Source: Candidatus Mediterraneibacter merdipullorum (lineage in GTDB: Bacteria > Bacillota > Clostridia > Lachnospirales > Lachnospiraceae). Taken from it: DNA of 55,580 nt. The stretch lies in assembly GCA_019117125.1 (NCBI GenBank), contig DXAL01000046.1, positions 1-55,580 of the forward strand. The letters run 5' to 3'. Under the pieces are notes generated by a model. That model had not been told where the DNA came from. It saw nothing but the letters and a program-made list of their open reading frames with translations, and searched no databases. This document shows, piece by piece, positions 1 to 8,454 of the stretch; the stretch's first letter is position 1, and every line of letters starts with the position of its first letter. The position numbers and the translations under genes are program-made.

Positions 1-2
1 GC

Positions 3-275
3 ATTTACCGCAAAGAACTGATTTATTCTATGTATGCTCAGGAACAATGGGGCAGAGATGAAGAAATCTATGATTTCCTGATTAAGAAGGAAATCACGGA
101 TCATCCGCAGAAAGAAGCCGTTGTCATTGGAAATATACTTGGAAATCATCCGGGCGGAGTAAGAGACTGGTGGTATGCGAAGCGGATCGATGTGATGATT
201 GAATATGGTTATATAAAAGTAGATGAGGAATCTGAGAATAAATATGCAAGGATGATATCAAGGAGAAAGCAATAA
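3..275 (+). CDS. 3' end of an unknown protein (possibly DUF1835/DUF3658-like)
   Basis: The reading frame is open from the left edge of the window, so the gene is cut and its true start lies outside. An ATG at 30 may be internal. The visible 90 residues are charged and soluble, with a GNILGNHPGGVRDWW stretch and a C-terminal IDVMIEYGYIKV segment. This looks like the small C-terminal helical domain of DUF1835/DUF3658 proteins, but the match is from memory and weak. The stop overlaps the start of the next gene (TAATGG), so the two are probably cotranscribed. No function can be given. Confidence 0.6.
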   Translation: MYRKELIYSMYAQEQWGRDEEIYDFLIKKEITDHPQKEAVVIGNILGNHPGGVRDWWYAKRIDVMIEYGYIKVDEESENKYARMISRRKQ

Positions 276-874
276 TGGACCTGACAAAATTTAACTGGAC
301 AAGACAGCCGGAGCGTTTCCGAATCACAGACGGCACAGTGGAGATCGTCACAAAACCACACACGGACCTGTGGCAGCGCACGTATTATCATTTCCGCAAT
401 GACAACGCACCGGTCTTTCAGATGGAGACGGAGGAACAGTATTTCAGCTTTGTCGTGAAAACGGAGTTTGCAGACAGCCATCACCGTTTCGACCAGTGCG
501 GGATCGTGATGTATCTGGACAGCGAGAACTGGCTGAAAGGTTCCATCGAGTATGAGAATGACGAGTATCAGCATCTGGGCAGCGTGGTTACGAACGAGGG
601 CTGGTCGGACTGGGCGACAACGGTCATACCGGCGGACGTGAAGTCCATGTGGTACCGGTTCAGCCGGCGGGAGGACGATTATTGTATCGAGTGCTCTGAG
701 GATGGAGAGCATTTCCGGCAGATGCGTATCTGCCATATGCATAAAGGGAACGGAAAAATCCGGTTCGGCATCTATGCCTGTTCGCCGGAAGAATCGTCAT
801 TTAAAGCGGTATTCTCGCATATGGAACTGACGGAGTGCCGGTGGATGGCACACGACGGGCAGCAGCCGGACTGA
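275..874 (+). CDS. DUF1349 family protein (concanavalin-like fold)
   Basis: This soluble 199-residue protein has the layout of the DUF1349 family: an N-terminal FNWTRQPERF strand, a central WQRTYYHFRNDNAP segment, FDQCGIVMYLDSENWLKGSIEY, and a C-terminal IRFGIYACSPEESSFKAVF. Family members adopt a concanavalin A-like beta sandwich; the yeast relative REE1 affects enolase regulation, but no bacterial activity is established. There is no signal peptide. It starts directly at the stop of the preceding ORF, implying an operon. Length is normal for the family. Confidence 0.85.
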   Translation: MDLTKFNWTRQPERFRITDGTVEIVTKPHTDLWQRTYYHFRNDNAPVFQMETEEQYFSFVVKTEFADSHHRFDQCGIVMYLDSENWLKGSIEYENDEYQHLGSVVTNEGWSDWATTVIPADVKSMWYRFSRREDDYCIECSEDGEHFRQMRICHMHKGNGKIRFGIYACSPEESSFKAVFSHMELTECRWMAHDGQQPD

Positions 875-892
875 CGGATCGGAGAGCAAAAA

Positions 893-1507
893 GTGAAGAA
901 AAGTGATAAAAAGAGCAGACATATCATTTTGAAAATCCTGCTGGTCCTGGTAATCCTGGCAGCAGTTTACATCGGGAAGAATGTATATGACATCTGTGCG
1001 TTCAGTACGGTGGACGAAGCGCGCCGGGCGGACACCGCGATCATTCTCGGGGCTGCGGTGTACGGGGATGAGCCGTCGCCTGTTTACAGGGAGCGGATCA
1101 ATCACGGGATTACCCTGTATCAGGAGGGATATGTAGATTATCTTATTGTCACCGGCGGTTCGCCGGATGCGTCGGAGAAGACAGAGGCGGCAGTGGCAAA
1201 AGATTATCTGCTCTCACAGGGAATCCCGGATGAAGACATTCTGACGGAAGACCAGTCTTCGATTACGCAGGAAAATCTGGAAAACGCCAAGGTGATCATG
1301 GATGCATACCACTTGGAGACGGCAATCATCGTCAGCGACCCGCTGCATATGAAACGCGCGATGCTGCTGGCAGAGGATGCGGGGATTACGGCGTACAGTT
1401 CACCGACGCCCACCACGCGGTATATCAGTATGAGGACAAAGATTCCGTTTCTGGCAAGAGAGACATTTTATTATATCGGATATCAGTGGTACCGGCTGTT
1501 CGTTTAA
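893..1507 (+). CDS. YdcF/SanA-like DUF218 membrane-anchored protein
   Basis: This 204-residue protein has an N-terminal membrane anchor (about residues 10-28, LKILLVLVILAAVYIG) followed by a DUF218 domain. Family hallmarks are AIILGAAVYGDEPSPVYRERI, IVTGGSPDASEKTEA and the VSDPLHMKRAM segment. DUF218 proteins such as SanA and YdcF affect envelope barrier function, and some bind nucleotides, but the reaction is not settled. The anchor places the domain outside the membrane. It begins 18 bp after the DUF1349 gene and probably shares its transcript. Confidence 0.88.
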   Translation: MKKSDKKSRHIILKILLVLVILAAVYIGKNVYDICAFSTVDEARRADTAIILGAAVYGDEPSPVYRERINHGITLYQEGYVDYLIVTGGSPDASEKTEAAVAKDYLLSQGIPDEDILTEDQSSITQENLENAKVIMDAYHLETAIIVSDPLHMKRAMLLAEDAGITAYSSPTPTTRYISMRTKIPFLARETFYYIGYQWYRLFV

Positions 1508-1518
1508 AGGGGGCATTT

Positions 1519-2072
1519 ATGAAACTTCACTATATGGGGAAATACAACCTTGATCCGGATTCCCTGCCGCACGGGGAACATATGCCCGGAGCCGTACATT
1601 TATAGAAGCAGGGAGTTCAGGGGAACTCGGACTGATGGTCAATGTGCTGGGTATTGTGATTATGGTCATACTTGTGGCCCTTTCATTGATATGTGGGCGG
1701 TTTGATTTCAGCTTTCAGAGTGAGGGGTGGAAAATACCGGGGGCATGTCTGCTTGTCCTGCTCACACTTTTCCCGCACGAACTGCTCCATGCAGTCTGTT
1801 TCAGACGGGACGTCTATCTGTATACAAATCTGATGCAGGGGATGCTGTTTGTTGTCGGACCGGAGACGATGAGCAAAAGCAGATTTATCTTTATGTCTCT
1901 GCTTCCGAATCTAGTGTTTGGTCTGCTTCCATATCTGGCAGGAATGATTTTTCCGAATCGGATGATGCTTTTGATGGCTGGCATCCTCGGGCTCGGGTCA
2001 GGAGCCGGAGACTATTATAATGTTTTCAATGCAGTTACGCAGATGCCGCACGGTGCCAGGACATATCTGTAG
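1519..2072 (+). pseudogene. DUF3267-type membrane metalloprotease-like protein, frameshifted
   Basis: An ATG at 1519 behind AAAGGGGG opens a frame (MKLHYMGKYNLDPDSLPHGE) that stops at 1605. The matching continuation, FIEAGSSGELGLMVNVLG, lies in another frame from about 1599 to 2072. Restoring one base near 1597 joins the parts into about 185 residues. The downstream part has several hydrophobic helices and an HELLH motif (HExxH) in LFPHELLHAVCF, as in DUF3267 proteins, which are distantly related to membrane zinc peptidases. Either this is a genuine broken gene or a one-base sequencing error. An ATG at 1635 could reinitiate and keep HExxH, but would lose the N-terminus. Confidence 0.75.
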
Positions 2073-2242
2073 AAGTTTCATTCATACTGGTATATGCCGG
2101 AGGACGGAAAGGATTAGAATCTGCTTACGACCACCCCATCTGTGAAGGTGGCAAACAGCTCGTGGATATGATATATTTACAGAAGCACCTGTGACTCTCT
2201 GTACCGGAGGGCACAGCGCAGAAAAGGAAAAAGGAGAGACAG
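2073..2242 (+). other. 170-bp gap, nothing firm
   Basis: No ORF with coding character and no convincing terminator or promoter was seen here. The only clear element is the ribosome binding site AAAAAGGAGAGAC just before the ATG at 2243. Confidence 0.5.
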
Positions 2243-3010
2243 ATGATGAACGAAATGCGGAACCAGAATGAGTTGGATGCAGGCACTCCCGGCGGGACGG
2301 CGCCGGAAGAAATGATGTCGGAAAAAATGAGGCCGGAAGGGGCACCGGATGGGGCGACGGTCAGGACGCCGGCGGGAACGATGCCGGACATGGGGCAGGG
2401 AAGACCGGAGCCCTCTGTCAATGTGGCGCTGCTGGCAAAATGGCTGGGCATCCTGTTCTGGGTGCTTATCGTATCGGAGATTTCGGCAGTCCTGGCAGAC
2501 GGCGATGTGACGAAGTCAGTGCCCGGACTGAGCGTGGCCGGGCAGGTCGTGCAGACAGCAGCAGTCATCATGTACGGCGTCATCCTGCTGAAGATATCAT
2601 CGGAGAGCGCCCGGTACCGCGGCGCCGCCATCTGCAATTTCCTCACCGTTGCCCTCAGCATCCTGATGCTGCCTGTTGCGGCAAGCGCGGATAATCCCCT
2701 TGCAGTCGGCGGTTCGCTTCTCGCCGTGATTTTCGGTATGGTGGGCGGATATTACGAGTTTATGGGACACTCGGATGTGCTGGGGGATGTGGACAGCAGG
2801 CGGTCTGAGAAATGGCGCAGGCTGTGGAAGTGGTATCTCGCTGCATTCCTCGGCATCTTCGTGGGCACTGTCCTCGCGGTATTTATTCCTATTCTCGGGA
2901 TGCTCGTCATGCTCGCATGTACGATTGGGATGGTCGTCACATGCGTGCTGAAGATTGTCTATGTCTTTCAGTCGGCGAAAGCATTCCGGACATACGGGAA
3001 AACGGTATGA
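2243..3010 (+). CDS. Unknown integral membrane protein with acidic/proline N-terminal tail
   Basis: I do not recognise this 255-residue protein. Residues 1-57 are a low-complexity, Met/Pro/Gly/Glu-rich tail with repeated PEG/MPEG-like pieces. About five hydrophobic segments follow (starting near residues 62, 92, 124, 150 and 200), the last being long: FLGIFVGTVLAVFIPILGML. The C-terminus is basic and probably cytoplasmic. The start is supported by AAAAGGAGAGACAG upstream, and the second Met at 2246 is equally possible. The gene stands apart from its upstream neighbour by 170 bp and is followed 17 bp later by tag. Confidence 0.75.
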   Translation: MMNEMRNQNELDAGTPGGTAPEEMMSEKMRPEGAPDGATVRTPAGTMPDMGQGRPEPSVNVALLAKWLGILFWVLIVSEISAVLADGDVTKSVPGLSVAGQVVQTAAVIMYGVILLKISSESARYRGAAICNFLTVALSILMLPVAASADNPLAVGGSLLAVIFGMVGGYYEFMGHSDVLGDVDSRRSEKWRRLWKWYLAAFLGIFVGTVLAVFIPILGMLVMLACTIGMVVTCVLKIVYVFQSAKAFRTYGKTV

Positions 3011-3027
3011 GCAGGAGGGGAGGCTTT

Positions 3028-3645
3028 ATGATGCAGGAACCGCTGGAACGCTGCCCATGGTGTATGTGTAATGAAAAGATGATGCGCTACCACGACGAGG
3101 AGTGGGGCGTGCCGGTGCATGACGACCGAAAGCAGTTAGAATTCCTGATGATGGAAGTCATGCAGTGCGGGCTCAACTGGAACATGATGATACAGAAGCG
3201 GGAAATCTTCCGGAAGTGCTTTGACGATTTTGATTTCGACAAAGTGGCAGGCTATGGGGAGGCGGACATCCTGCGCATCCTGGATACGGAAGGGATGATA
3301 CGCTCCCGGAGAAAGATTGAGGCTGTCATACACAATGCCCGCTGCTTTCAGAAGATACGGGATGAGTTCGGCTCGTTCAGCGATTACATCTGGAGCTTTA
3401 CAAACGGGAAGACCGTCCTTTATACCGGGCACCAGAAAGGGGAGATACCGGCGAAAAACGGACTGTCGGACCGCGTCAGCGGGGACCTGAAAAAACGGGG
3501 CTTAAAATACATGGGTTCCATCACGGTCTACTCCCACCTGCAGGCGTGCGGCGTCATCAACGACCACAATGAAACCTGCTTCCGGTACCGGGAACTTCTG
3601 GATGAGACGGACCCGGTCCGGAAAAGAAGAGAGAAAGAAGCCTAG
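3028..3645 (+). CDS. tag: DNA-3-methyladenine glycosylase I
   Basis: The enzyme excises 3-methyladenine from alkylated DNA, starting base-excision repair. The start at 3028 follows AGGAGGGGAGG and gives 205 residues, close to the usual 185-195. Family motifs are CPWC near the N-terminus, MMRYHDEEWGVPVHDD, QCGLNWNMMIQKRE (E. coli Tag has GLSWITVLKKRE here), and the C-terminal DHNETC. The N-terminal Cys and His together with the C-terminal His and Cys form the Tag zinc snap. An in-frame extension upstream to 2812 overlaps the preceding gene and lacks family similarity. Confidence 0.95.
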   Translation: MMQEPLERCPWCMCNEKMMRYHDEEWGVPVHDDRKQLEFLMMEVMQCGLNWNMMIQKREIFRKCFDDFDFDKVAGYGEADILRILDTEGMIRSRRKIEAVIHNARCFQKIRDEFGSFSDYIWSFTNGKTVLYTGHQKGEIPAKNGLSDRVSGDLKKRGLKYMGSITVYSHLQACGVINDHNETCFRYRELLDETDPVRKRREKEA

Positions 3646-3707
3646 AGATAGAGAAACAGGAAACAGCAGAAAGAGAAAGCTGTGGATGCAGACAGGAGGG
3701 GGAAAAC

Positions 3708-5135
3708 ATGAAAGTACGTTTTATCGAACCGGGGAACCGTCCATACAGACCGTCTCTGTTAAACTACGTGGTCTATGACCGGTATATCCGGACGCCGTCT
3801 GTGGGTCTGAACACGCTGGCGACTATTGTGAAGCGGGAAGTAGATGATACGCTGATGTACAGCGAATCGATTTCCCGCATCCCGCTGAAAGACCTGTTGG
3901 ATGCAGATGTGATATGTATCGGCATCTTCACCTTTGCCGCCGTGCGGGGGTATCAGCTGGCGCGGTATCTGAAGAAGCGCAGCCGTGCGGTCATCGTGAT
4001 GGGAGGACTCCACGCGTCGATGAACTATGAGGAAGCCGTTCGATACTGCGATTATGTGCTGCTGGGGGAAGGCGATGAGACGATCCTGACGTTCCTGCAT
4101 GCACTGGAGCAGGGAAAGCCGATGGATTTCCCGGGGCTTGCGTACCGAAGAGACGGGAAGACAATCTGCACAGGCTATCCGGAGCCGCCGCAGGATATCG
4201 GGACGATTCCGGACCGGAACCTTGTCTGGCGCTATCAGAAAATGGCAGGGCACAATACCATCTGGCCCCAGGTCCACGCATCGAGAGGCTGTCCCCACAA
4301 CTGCGACTACTGCGCCCTTGTCCGGCATTTCGGGCACAAGGTGCGCACCCGTTCACCGGAAAATGTGGTGGAAGACATCCGTCAGTCCATTGCATTTTTT
4401 GACCGAAAGCATTTCCGCCCGGTCAAAGATTTGTGGATTACGGATGATAATTTTTTTGCGGACCGGGAATGGGCGGTGTCCGTGCTCAACGCCATCATCG
4501 ACAGCGGCATTCGCTACCGGTTCAATGTGCAGGCGAGATATGAAGTCGGCTTTGACGACGAGATGCTGGAGCTGCTGAAAAAAGCGGGCTTTTTTGAACT
4601 GGATATGGGCATTGAATTTATCGACGATGAGTCCTTCCGGACTTATCACAAGAAGAGCACGAAAGAGGATATCGTGCGCTCCATCCGGAATATCCAAAAG
4701 CACGGACTCAGCGTGCGGGGGCTCTTTATCCTCGGTTCGGATGACCAGGAGAAAGGCGTGGGGGACCAGCTTGCGGATTTCGTGATTGAGAATCACATCC
4801 AGGGCGTGCTCATCCAGTCCATGTATTTCGTGCCGGGGACGCCGGTCTACGAGACGCATCAGGATAAGCTCCTTCACAAAAACTGGGCGCTCTACAACGG
4901 GAATGTGGTACACCTCCCGAAGAATATGACGCCTTATGAACTGCAGCTGGAGCACATCCGCGCCAGCAGGAAGATTTATTCGGTCAGGAGGCTGATACAT
5001 GCGCTGATTTTTGAGGATTATGTGCACAAATTTCTTTTTGCGGGGGAATTCCTGTGGCACATGAGCGTGCGCTCGGACCTGAAAAAGCAGCTCCCGTATC
5101 TGAAGAAGGTTTCGGAAGAGCGGTACGGATTTTAG
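3708..5135 (+). CDS. B12-binding-domain radical SAM protein
   Basis: This 475-residue protein has an N-terminal cobalamin-binding Rossmann-like domain (about 1-160; VICIGIFTFAAVRGYQLARY, IVMGGLHASM, YVLLGEGDETI) followed by a radical SAM core. The cluster motif is CPHNCDYC within ASRGCPHNCDYCAL (about residue 195-202). The C-terminal part (about 375-475) matches no family I recognise. Such proteins catalyse methylations or ring rearrangements; the substrate cannot be predicted here. The start follows GGAGGGGGAAAAC. No maturase or peptide precursor gene lies beside it, so a RiPP role is not indicated. A 21-bp gap separates it from feoA. Confidence 0.9.
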   Translation: MKVRFIEPGNRPYRPSLLNYVVYDRYIRTPSVGLNTLATIVKREVDDTLMYSESISRIPLKDLLDADVICIGIFTFAAVRGYQLARYLKKRSRAVIVMGGLHASMNYEEAVRYCDYVLLGEGDETILTFLHALEQGKPMDFPGLAYRRDGKTICTGYPEPPQDIGTIPDRNLVWRYQKMAGHNTIWPQVHASRGCPHNCDYCALVRHFGHKVRTRSPENVVEDIRQSIAFFDRKHFRPVKDLWITDDNFFADREWAVSVLNAIIDSGIRYRFNVQARYEVGFDDEMLELLKKAGFFELDMGIEFIDDESFRTYHKKSTKEDIVRSIRNIQKHGLSVRGLFILGSDDQEKGVGDQLADFVIENHIQGVLIQSMYFVPGTPVYETHQDKLLHKNWALYNGNVVHLPKNMTPYELQLEHIRASRKIYSVRRLIHALIFEDYVHKFLFAGEFLWHMSVRSDLKKQLPYLKKVSEERYGF

Positions 5136-5156
5136 ACAGGAGAGGAAGAGACAGAA

Positions 5157-5384
5157 ATGACGTTAAAAGAGGGAAAGAACAATCATACATATGTAGTCGG
5201 GAAAATTGAGATTGAGCTGAACCTGGAGCGGCGCCTGGAAGCGCTCGGACTTACCGAAGGTTCCCGGATTACGGTTCTGAATAATGATAAAAAGGGCGCG
5301 ATGACCGTGAAATTCCGCGGGACAAGGTTCGCTCTGGGAAGGCGCATTGCCGACAATATCTCCGTGAGGGAGGATGCGGTATGA
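5157..5384 (+). CDS. feoA: Ferrous iron transport accessory protein FeoA
   Basis: This is a 75-residue SH3-like protein of the FeoA family, normal in length. Typical features are the LERRLEALGLTEGSRITVL block and the C-terminal MTVKFRGTRFALGRRIADNI, equivalent to the conserved GxRxALGxxxAxxI of FeoA. FeoA is a cytosolic partner that supports FeoB-driven Fe(II) uptake, important in anaerobes. The gene overlaps feoB by 4 bp (ATGA), indicating translational coupling. The ribosome binding site is AGGAGAGGAAG. Confidence 0.95.
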   Translation: MTLKEGKNNHTYVVGKIEIELNLERRLEALGLTEGSRITVLNNDKKGAMTVKFRGTRFALGRRIADNISVREDAV

Positions 5385-7426
5385 GCAAAAAAGTAATCAA
5401 CGTAGGATTTATCGGAAATCCGAACTGCGGCAAGACAACGTTGTTCAATGCATATACCGGCGCGAACCTGAAAGTGGCGAACTGGCCCGGCGTCACGGTG
5501 GAGAAAAAGGAAGGGCGCACGACATACAAAGGGCAGGAATTTAAGCTGATCGACCTGCCGGGCATCTACAGCCTGACTTCTTACACGATGGAGGAAAAGG
5601 TGTCCCGGGAGTGCATCATGAGCGATGAGGTGGATGTCATCGTCGATGTGGCGGATGCGTCCTGTCTGGAGCGCAATCTTTACCTGACGCTGCAGCTCAT
5701 CGAGCTGGGCAAGCCGGTGGTGCTGGCGCTCAATATGATGGATGTAGTGGAAGAGCGGGGGATGGAGATTGACCTGCACCGCCTTCCGGAGATGCTCGGC
5801 ATCCCTGCCATCCCGGTATCGGCGCGCAAAAGGAGCGGGCTGGAAATTCTGATGCATGCGGTGGCGCATCACAAAGAATACGCAAAGCCCGGACCGTTCA
5901 TCCATCATCACCCGGATAAGACCGGGCATGTGCATGACCATCACAGCGAATATGCCATGGTGTACGACGACCGGCTCGAGGACAAGATTGACGCCATCAT
6001 CGAGCAGTTCCGGGAGAAATATCCCGGGATGGATAATATGCGCTGGCATGCCATCAAGACGCTGGAGCAGGATGCATCCGTGATGCAGAAGTATCCTGTT
6101 GATTTGACGGGAATTGCCGAACGCAGCTATGAGAAGGATATCATTAATGAGAAATATGATTTCATCGAGGAAGTGATCGAGGAAACCCTTGTCAATAAGA
6201 ACGAAAAAGCGGAGCAGACGGACCGGGTGGACCGGTATATGACGGGAAAATGGCTGGGGCTCCCGATATTCCTGCTCATCATGGCGCTCGTGTTTTTCCT
6301 GACATTTGCGGTGGGTGACTGGCTGAAAGGCTATTTTGAGACCGGGCTGGACTGGCTCACCGGAGCGGTGGGCGCAGGGCTGGAGGCTGCCGGGACTTCT
6401 CCCATGCTCAATTCGCTCCTTGTGGACGGCATTATTTCCGGTGTGGGCGGCATCCTTACCTTCCTGCCGAATATCTTCATCCTGTTCCTGGCGCTGGCGT
6501 TCCTTGAGGACAGCGGCTATATGGCGAGGGTGGCGTTCGTGATGGACGACATCATGAGCCGGCTCGGTCTTTCCGGCAGGGCGTTCCTCCCGATGCTGCT
6601 CGGGTTCGGATGTTCTGTTCCGGCGATCATGGCGTCCCGTGCGCTGGAGCACAGGAAGGACCGGCTGAAGACGATACTTGTGACGCCGTTTATGTCGTGC
6701 AGCGCGAGGCTTCCAATCTATGTGCTCTTTTCGTCGATGTTTTTCGGGGAAAATGCCATGCTCGCGTGCTATTCCATGTACCTGCTGGGAATCGTGGTGG
6801 CAATCCTGACGGCGTATGTGATTTCCAAAGTGGACGGAAGCAAGGCGGAGCACGCCCTGCTGATCGAGCTTCCGGAGTACAAGGCTCCGAATGCCAGGAC
6901 CATCGCGGTGTATGTGTGGGAAAAGGTGAAGGATTATCTGACAAAGGCAGGGACCGTCATCTTCCTTGCGTCTATCGTGATGTGGGCGCTTTTGAATTTC
7001 GGACCGGCGGGGTACGTGACGGATATCGCGGACAGTTTCGGCTCCATCGCGGGAAAGGCTGTGGTGCCTTTCTTCCGGCCGCTTGGGCTTGGCTACTGGC
7101 AGATCGTGGTGGCGCTCATATCGGGCATTGCTGCAAAAGAAGTGGTCGTCTCAAGCTGCAGCGTGCTCTTTGGCATCCAGAATATCACCACAGCCCACGG
7201 GATGGACGCTTTTGTGGCGACGCTGGGCGCCATGGGATTCGGCGCGGCAAATGCCTGTGCGCTGATGGTATTCTGCCTGCTGTATGTGCCCTGTACGGCG
7301 ACGATTGCGACGATACGCAGGGAAGTGGGAAGCGCGAAGCTGACTGCCGGCATCGTGCTCTTCCAGCTTGCAGTCGCATGGGTGATGGCGCTCATCACAT
7401 TCCATGTGACGGGGCTGTTCCTGTAG
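5381..7426 (+). CDS. feoB: Ferrous iron transporter FeoB
   Basis: FeoB imports Fe(II) across the cytoplasmic membrane. The N-terminal G domain shows GNPNCGKTT (residues 12-20), DLPG (58-61) and LNMMD, followed by the spacer domain and about 10 membrane helices with two Gate regions (FLEDSGYMARVAFVMD; GFGCSVPAIMASR). Length (681) is normal. A His-rich insertion near residue 172 (HHHPDKTGHVHDHH) sits between the G domain and the membrane part and may bind metal. It is coupled to feoA by overlap. Its 3' end lies only 18 bp from the convergent truA-like gene, so transcription must end inside the neighbour or be opposed by it. No separate feoC is visible. Confidence 0.97.
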   Translation: MSKKVINVGFIGNPNCGKTTLFNAYTGANLKVANWPGVTVEKKEGRTTYKGQEFKLIDLPGIYSLTSYTMEEKVSRECIMSDEVDVIVDVADASCLERNLYLTLQLIELGKPVVLALNMMDVVEERGMEIDLHRLPEMLGIPAIPVSARKRSGLEILMHAVAHHKEYAKPGPFIHHHPDKTGHVHDHHSEYAMVYDDRLEDKIDAIIEQFREKYPGMDNMRWHAIKTLEQDASVMQKYPVDLTGIAERSYEKDIINEKYDFIEEVIEETLVNKNEKAEQTDRVDRYMTGKWLGLPIFLLIMALVFFLTFAVGDWLKGYFETGLDWLTGAVGAGLEAAGTSPMLNSLLVDGIISGVGGILTFLPNIFILFLALAFLEDSGYMARVAFVMDDIMSRLGLSGRAFLPMLLGFGCSVPAIMASRALEHRKDRLKTILVTPFMSCSARLPIYVLFSSMFFGENAMLACYSMYLLGIVVAILTAYVISKVDGSKAEHALLIELPEYKAPNARTIAVYVWEKVKDYLTKAGTVIFLASIVMWALLNFGPAGYVTDIADSFGSIAGKAVVPFFRPLGLGYWQIVVALISGIAAKEVVVSSCSVLFGIQNITTAHGMDAFVATLGAMGFGAANACALMVFCLLYVPCTATIATIRREVGSAKLTAGIVLFQLAVAWVMALITFHVTGLFL

Positions 7427-7444
7427 GGGGTGCAGGGAAAGACG

Positions 7445-8233
7445 TTACACAGGCATCAGCGTCAGTGCATACGGACGCTGCACAGGATATTGGACTGAGT
7501 TCAGCAGGAGTCCTTTTGCATCGCAGGGGGCTCCTGCTTCTTCTGTGCCGTCCAGGATGGGGAGAATGCTTTCCGGAGTGCGCGCGCCGGTCCCCGCTTC
7601 CAGGAGCGTCCCGATGATGCGTGCGGGCATGCGGTAGAGAAAGCTGTCGGCGGTGACCGTGATTACGAGCATCTGCCGGTCCGTCCCTTCTGTGTGAAAT
7701 GTAATCTCCCGGATTTCTTTTTCCGTCCCTTTTTTCTTTCGGACGCCGGAAAAGGCGCGAAAGTCATGCCGCCCGGTCAGATGTGCAGCCGACTGCTCCA
7801 TGGCGCGGATGTCGGGGCATGGAAAGAGATGGGCTGCATAGGGAAATGAGAAGACATCATACACAGGAGCGGTACATGCCTGGTACCGGTAAGTGCAGGA
7901 GCGTGCGGCAAGGTCCGCCCGGAAACGGTCCGGCGCCGGCGCGCAGCTTAAGATGCGGATGTCTGCCGGCAGATACCGGTTGAGGTCCGAAAGAAGCGCA
8001 GCCCCTTCAGATGCCGGGATGCTGTCTGTGCAAAAGCTGGCAGTCTGTTCCAGGGCGTGGACGCCCGGCTCTGTCTTTGCGCCGGCGAAGAGGGTGACGG
8101 GCTCTTTGGTCAGCCGTTCCAGCACGGATGCCAGGCGGAAGGAGACAGTCTTTGCCTGACCGTCCTTTTCCGGGCGCTGCCATCCGAGATAGCGCGTCCC
8201 GTCATATTGGAGTGTGAGTCTGAAATTTGTCAT
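7445..8233 (-). CDS. TruA-family tRNA pseudouridine synthase paralog with altered active site
   Basis: The 262-residue protein has the TruA fold signature: FRLTLQYDGTRYLGWQ at the N-terminus, the two-domain layout, and the SFLYRMPARIIGTLLEAG motif near the C-terminus. TruA isomerises U38-40 in tRNA anticodon arms using an invariant Asp in GRTDAGVHA. Here that block reads AKTEPGVHA, with Glu55 in the Asp position and Lys for the preceding Arg. The codons (aag aca gag) are clear on the reverse strand, so this is not a frame artefact. It may be inactive, altered in substrate, or a second TruA. A canonical truA would be expected elsewhere in the genome. Confidence 0.85.
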   Translation of the reverse strand: MTNFRLTLQYDGTRYLGWQRPEKDGQAKTVSFRLASVLERLTKEPVTLFAGAKTEPGVHALEQTASFCTDSIPASEGAALLSDLNRYLPADIRILSCAPAPDRFRADLAARSCTYRYQACTAPVYDVFSFPYAAHLFPCPDIRAMEQSAAHLTGRHDFRAFSGVRKKKGTEKEIREITFHTEGTDRQMLVITVTADSFLYRMPARIIGTLLEAGTGARTPESILPILDGTEEAGAPCDAKGLLLNSVQYPVQRPYALTLMPV

Positions 8234-8279
8234 AGGTATCCTGCCTTTCTTTCCGGAGGGAAGTTCTCTGTTGGGTCTG

Positions 8280-8298
8280 GCGTCAGTGTTACTGACGC
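8280..8298. repeat. Perfect 8-bp inverted repeat, copy 1 of a dispersed motif
   Basis: GCGTCAGT (8280-8287) and ACTGACGC (8291-8298) form a perfect hairpin with a GTT loop. It lies in the 221-bp intergenic region between truA-like (reverse) and the thioesterase gene (forward). The half-site ACTGACGCTAT recurs at 18668 and 51281. No T-run follows, so it is not an intrinsic terminator. Confidence 0.7.
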
Positions 8299-8334
8299 TA
8301 TTGTAAAGGATGCGCCGCTGTTTCGCAAGTGGGC

Positions 8335-8363
8335 TTGCCTTTCCCGCCCGCAGTTGCTACAAT
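8335..8363 (+). promoter_or_regulatory. Sigma-A-type promoter of the thioesterase-methyltransferase-hslO group
   Basis: TTGCCT (8335-8340) is followed after 17 bp by TACAAT (8358-8363). A TGC triplet directly before the -10 makes it an extended -10 promoter. The predicted start is near 8370, leaving an 85-nt leader before the ATG at 8455. Confidence 0.65.
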
Positions 8364-8454
8364 AACAGAAGCGGCAGGTCTGTCGGAAAAGACCGCAGAG
8401 GCACCGCCGGGGAATGAGGCGGCGGATGGAGGAGAAAAGAACGGAGATGGGACG

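Noticed and set aside
3708-5135. RiPP biosynthesis locus around the radical SAM protein
   Set aside because: No precursor peptide, RRE domain, protease or exporter lies nearby; the neighbours are tag and feoAB.
5183-6853. Long open frame on the reverse strand opposite feoA-feoB
   Set aside because: His/Arg-rich translation with no family features; it is a by-product of GC-biased third positions in feoB.
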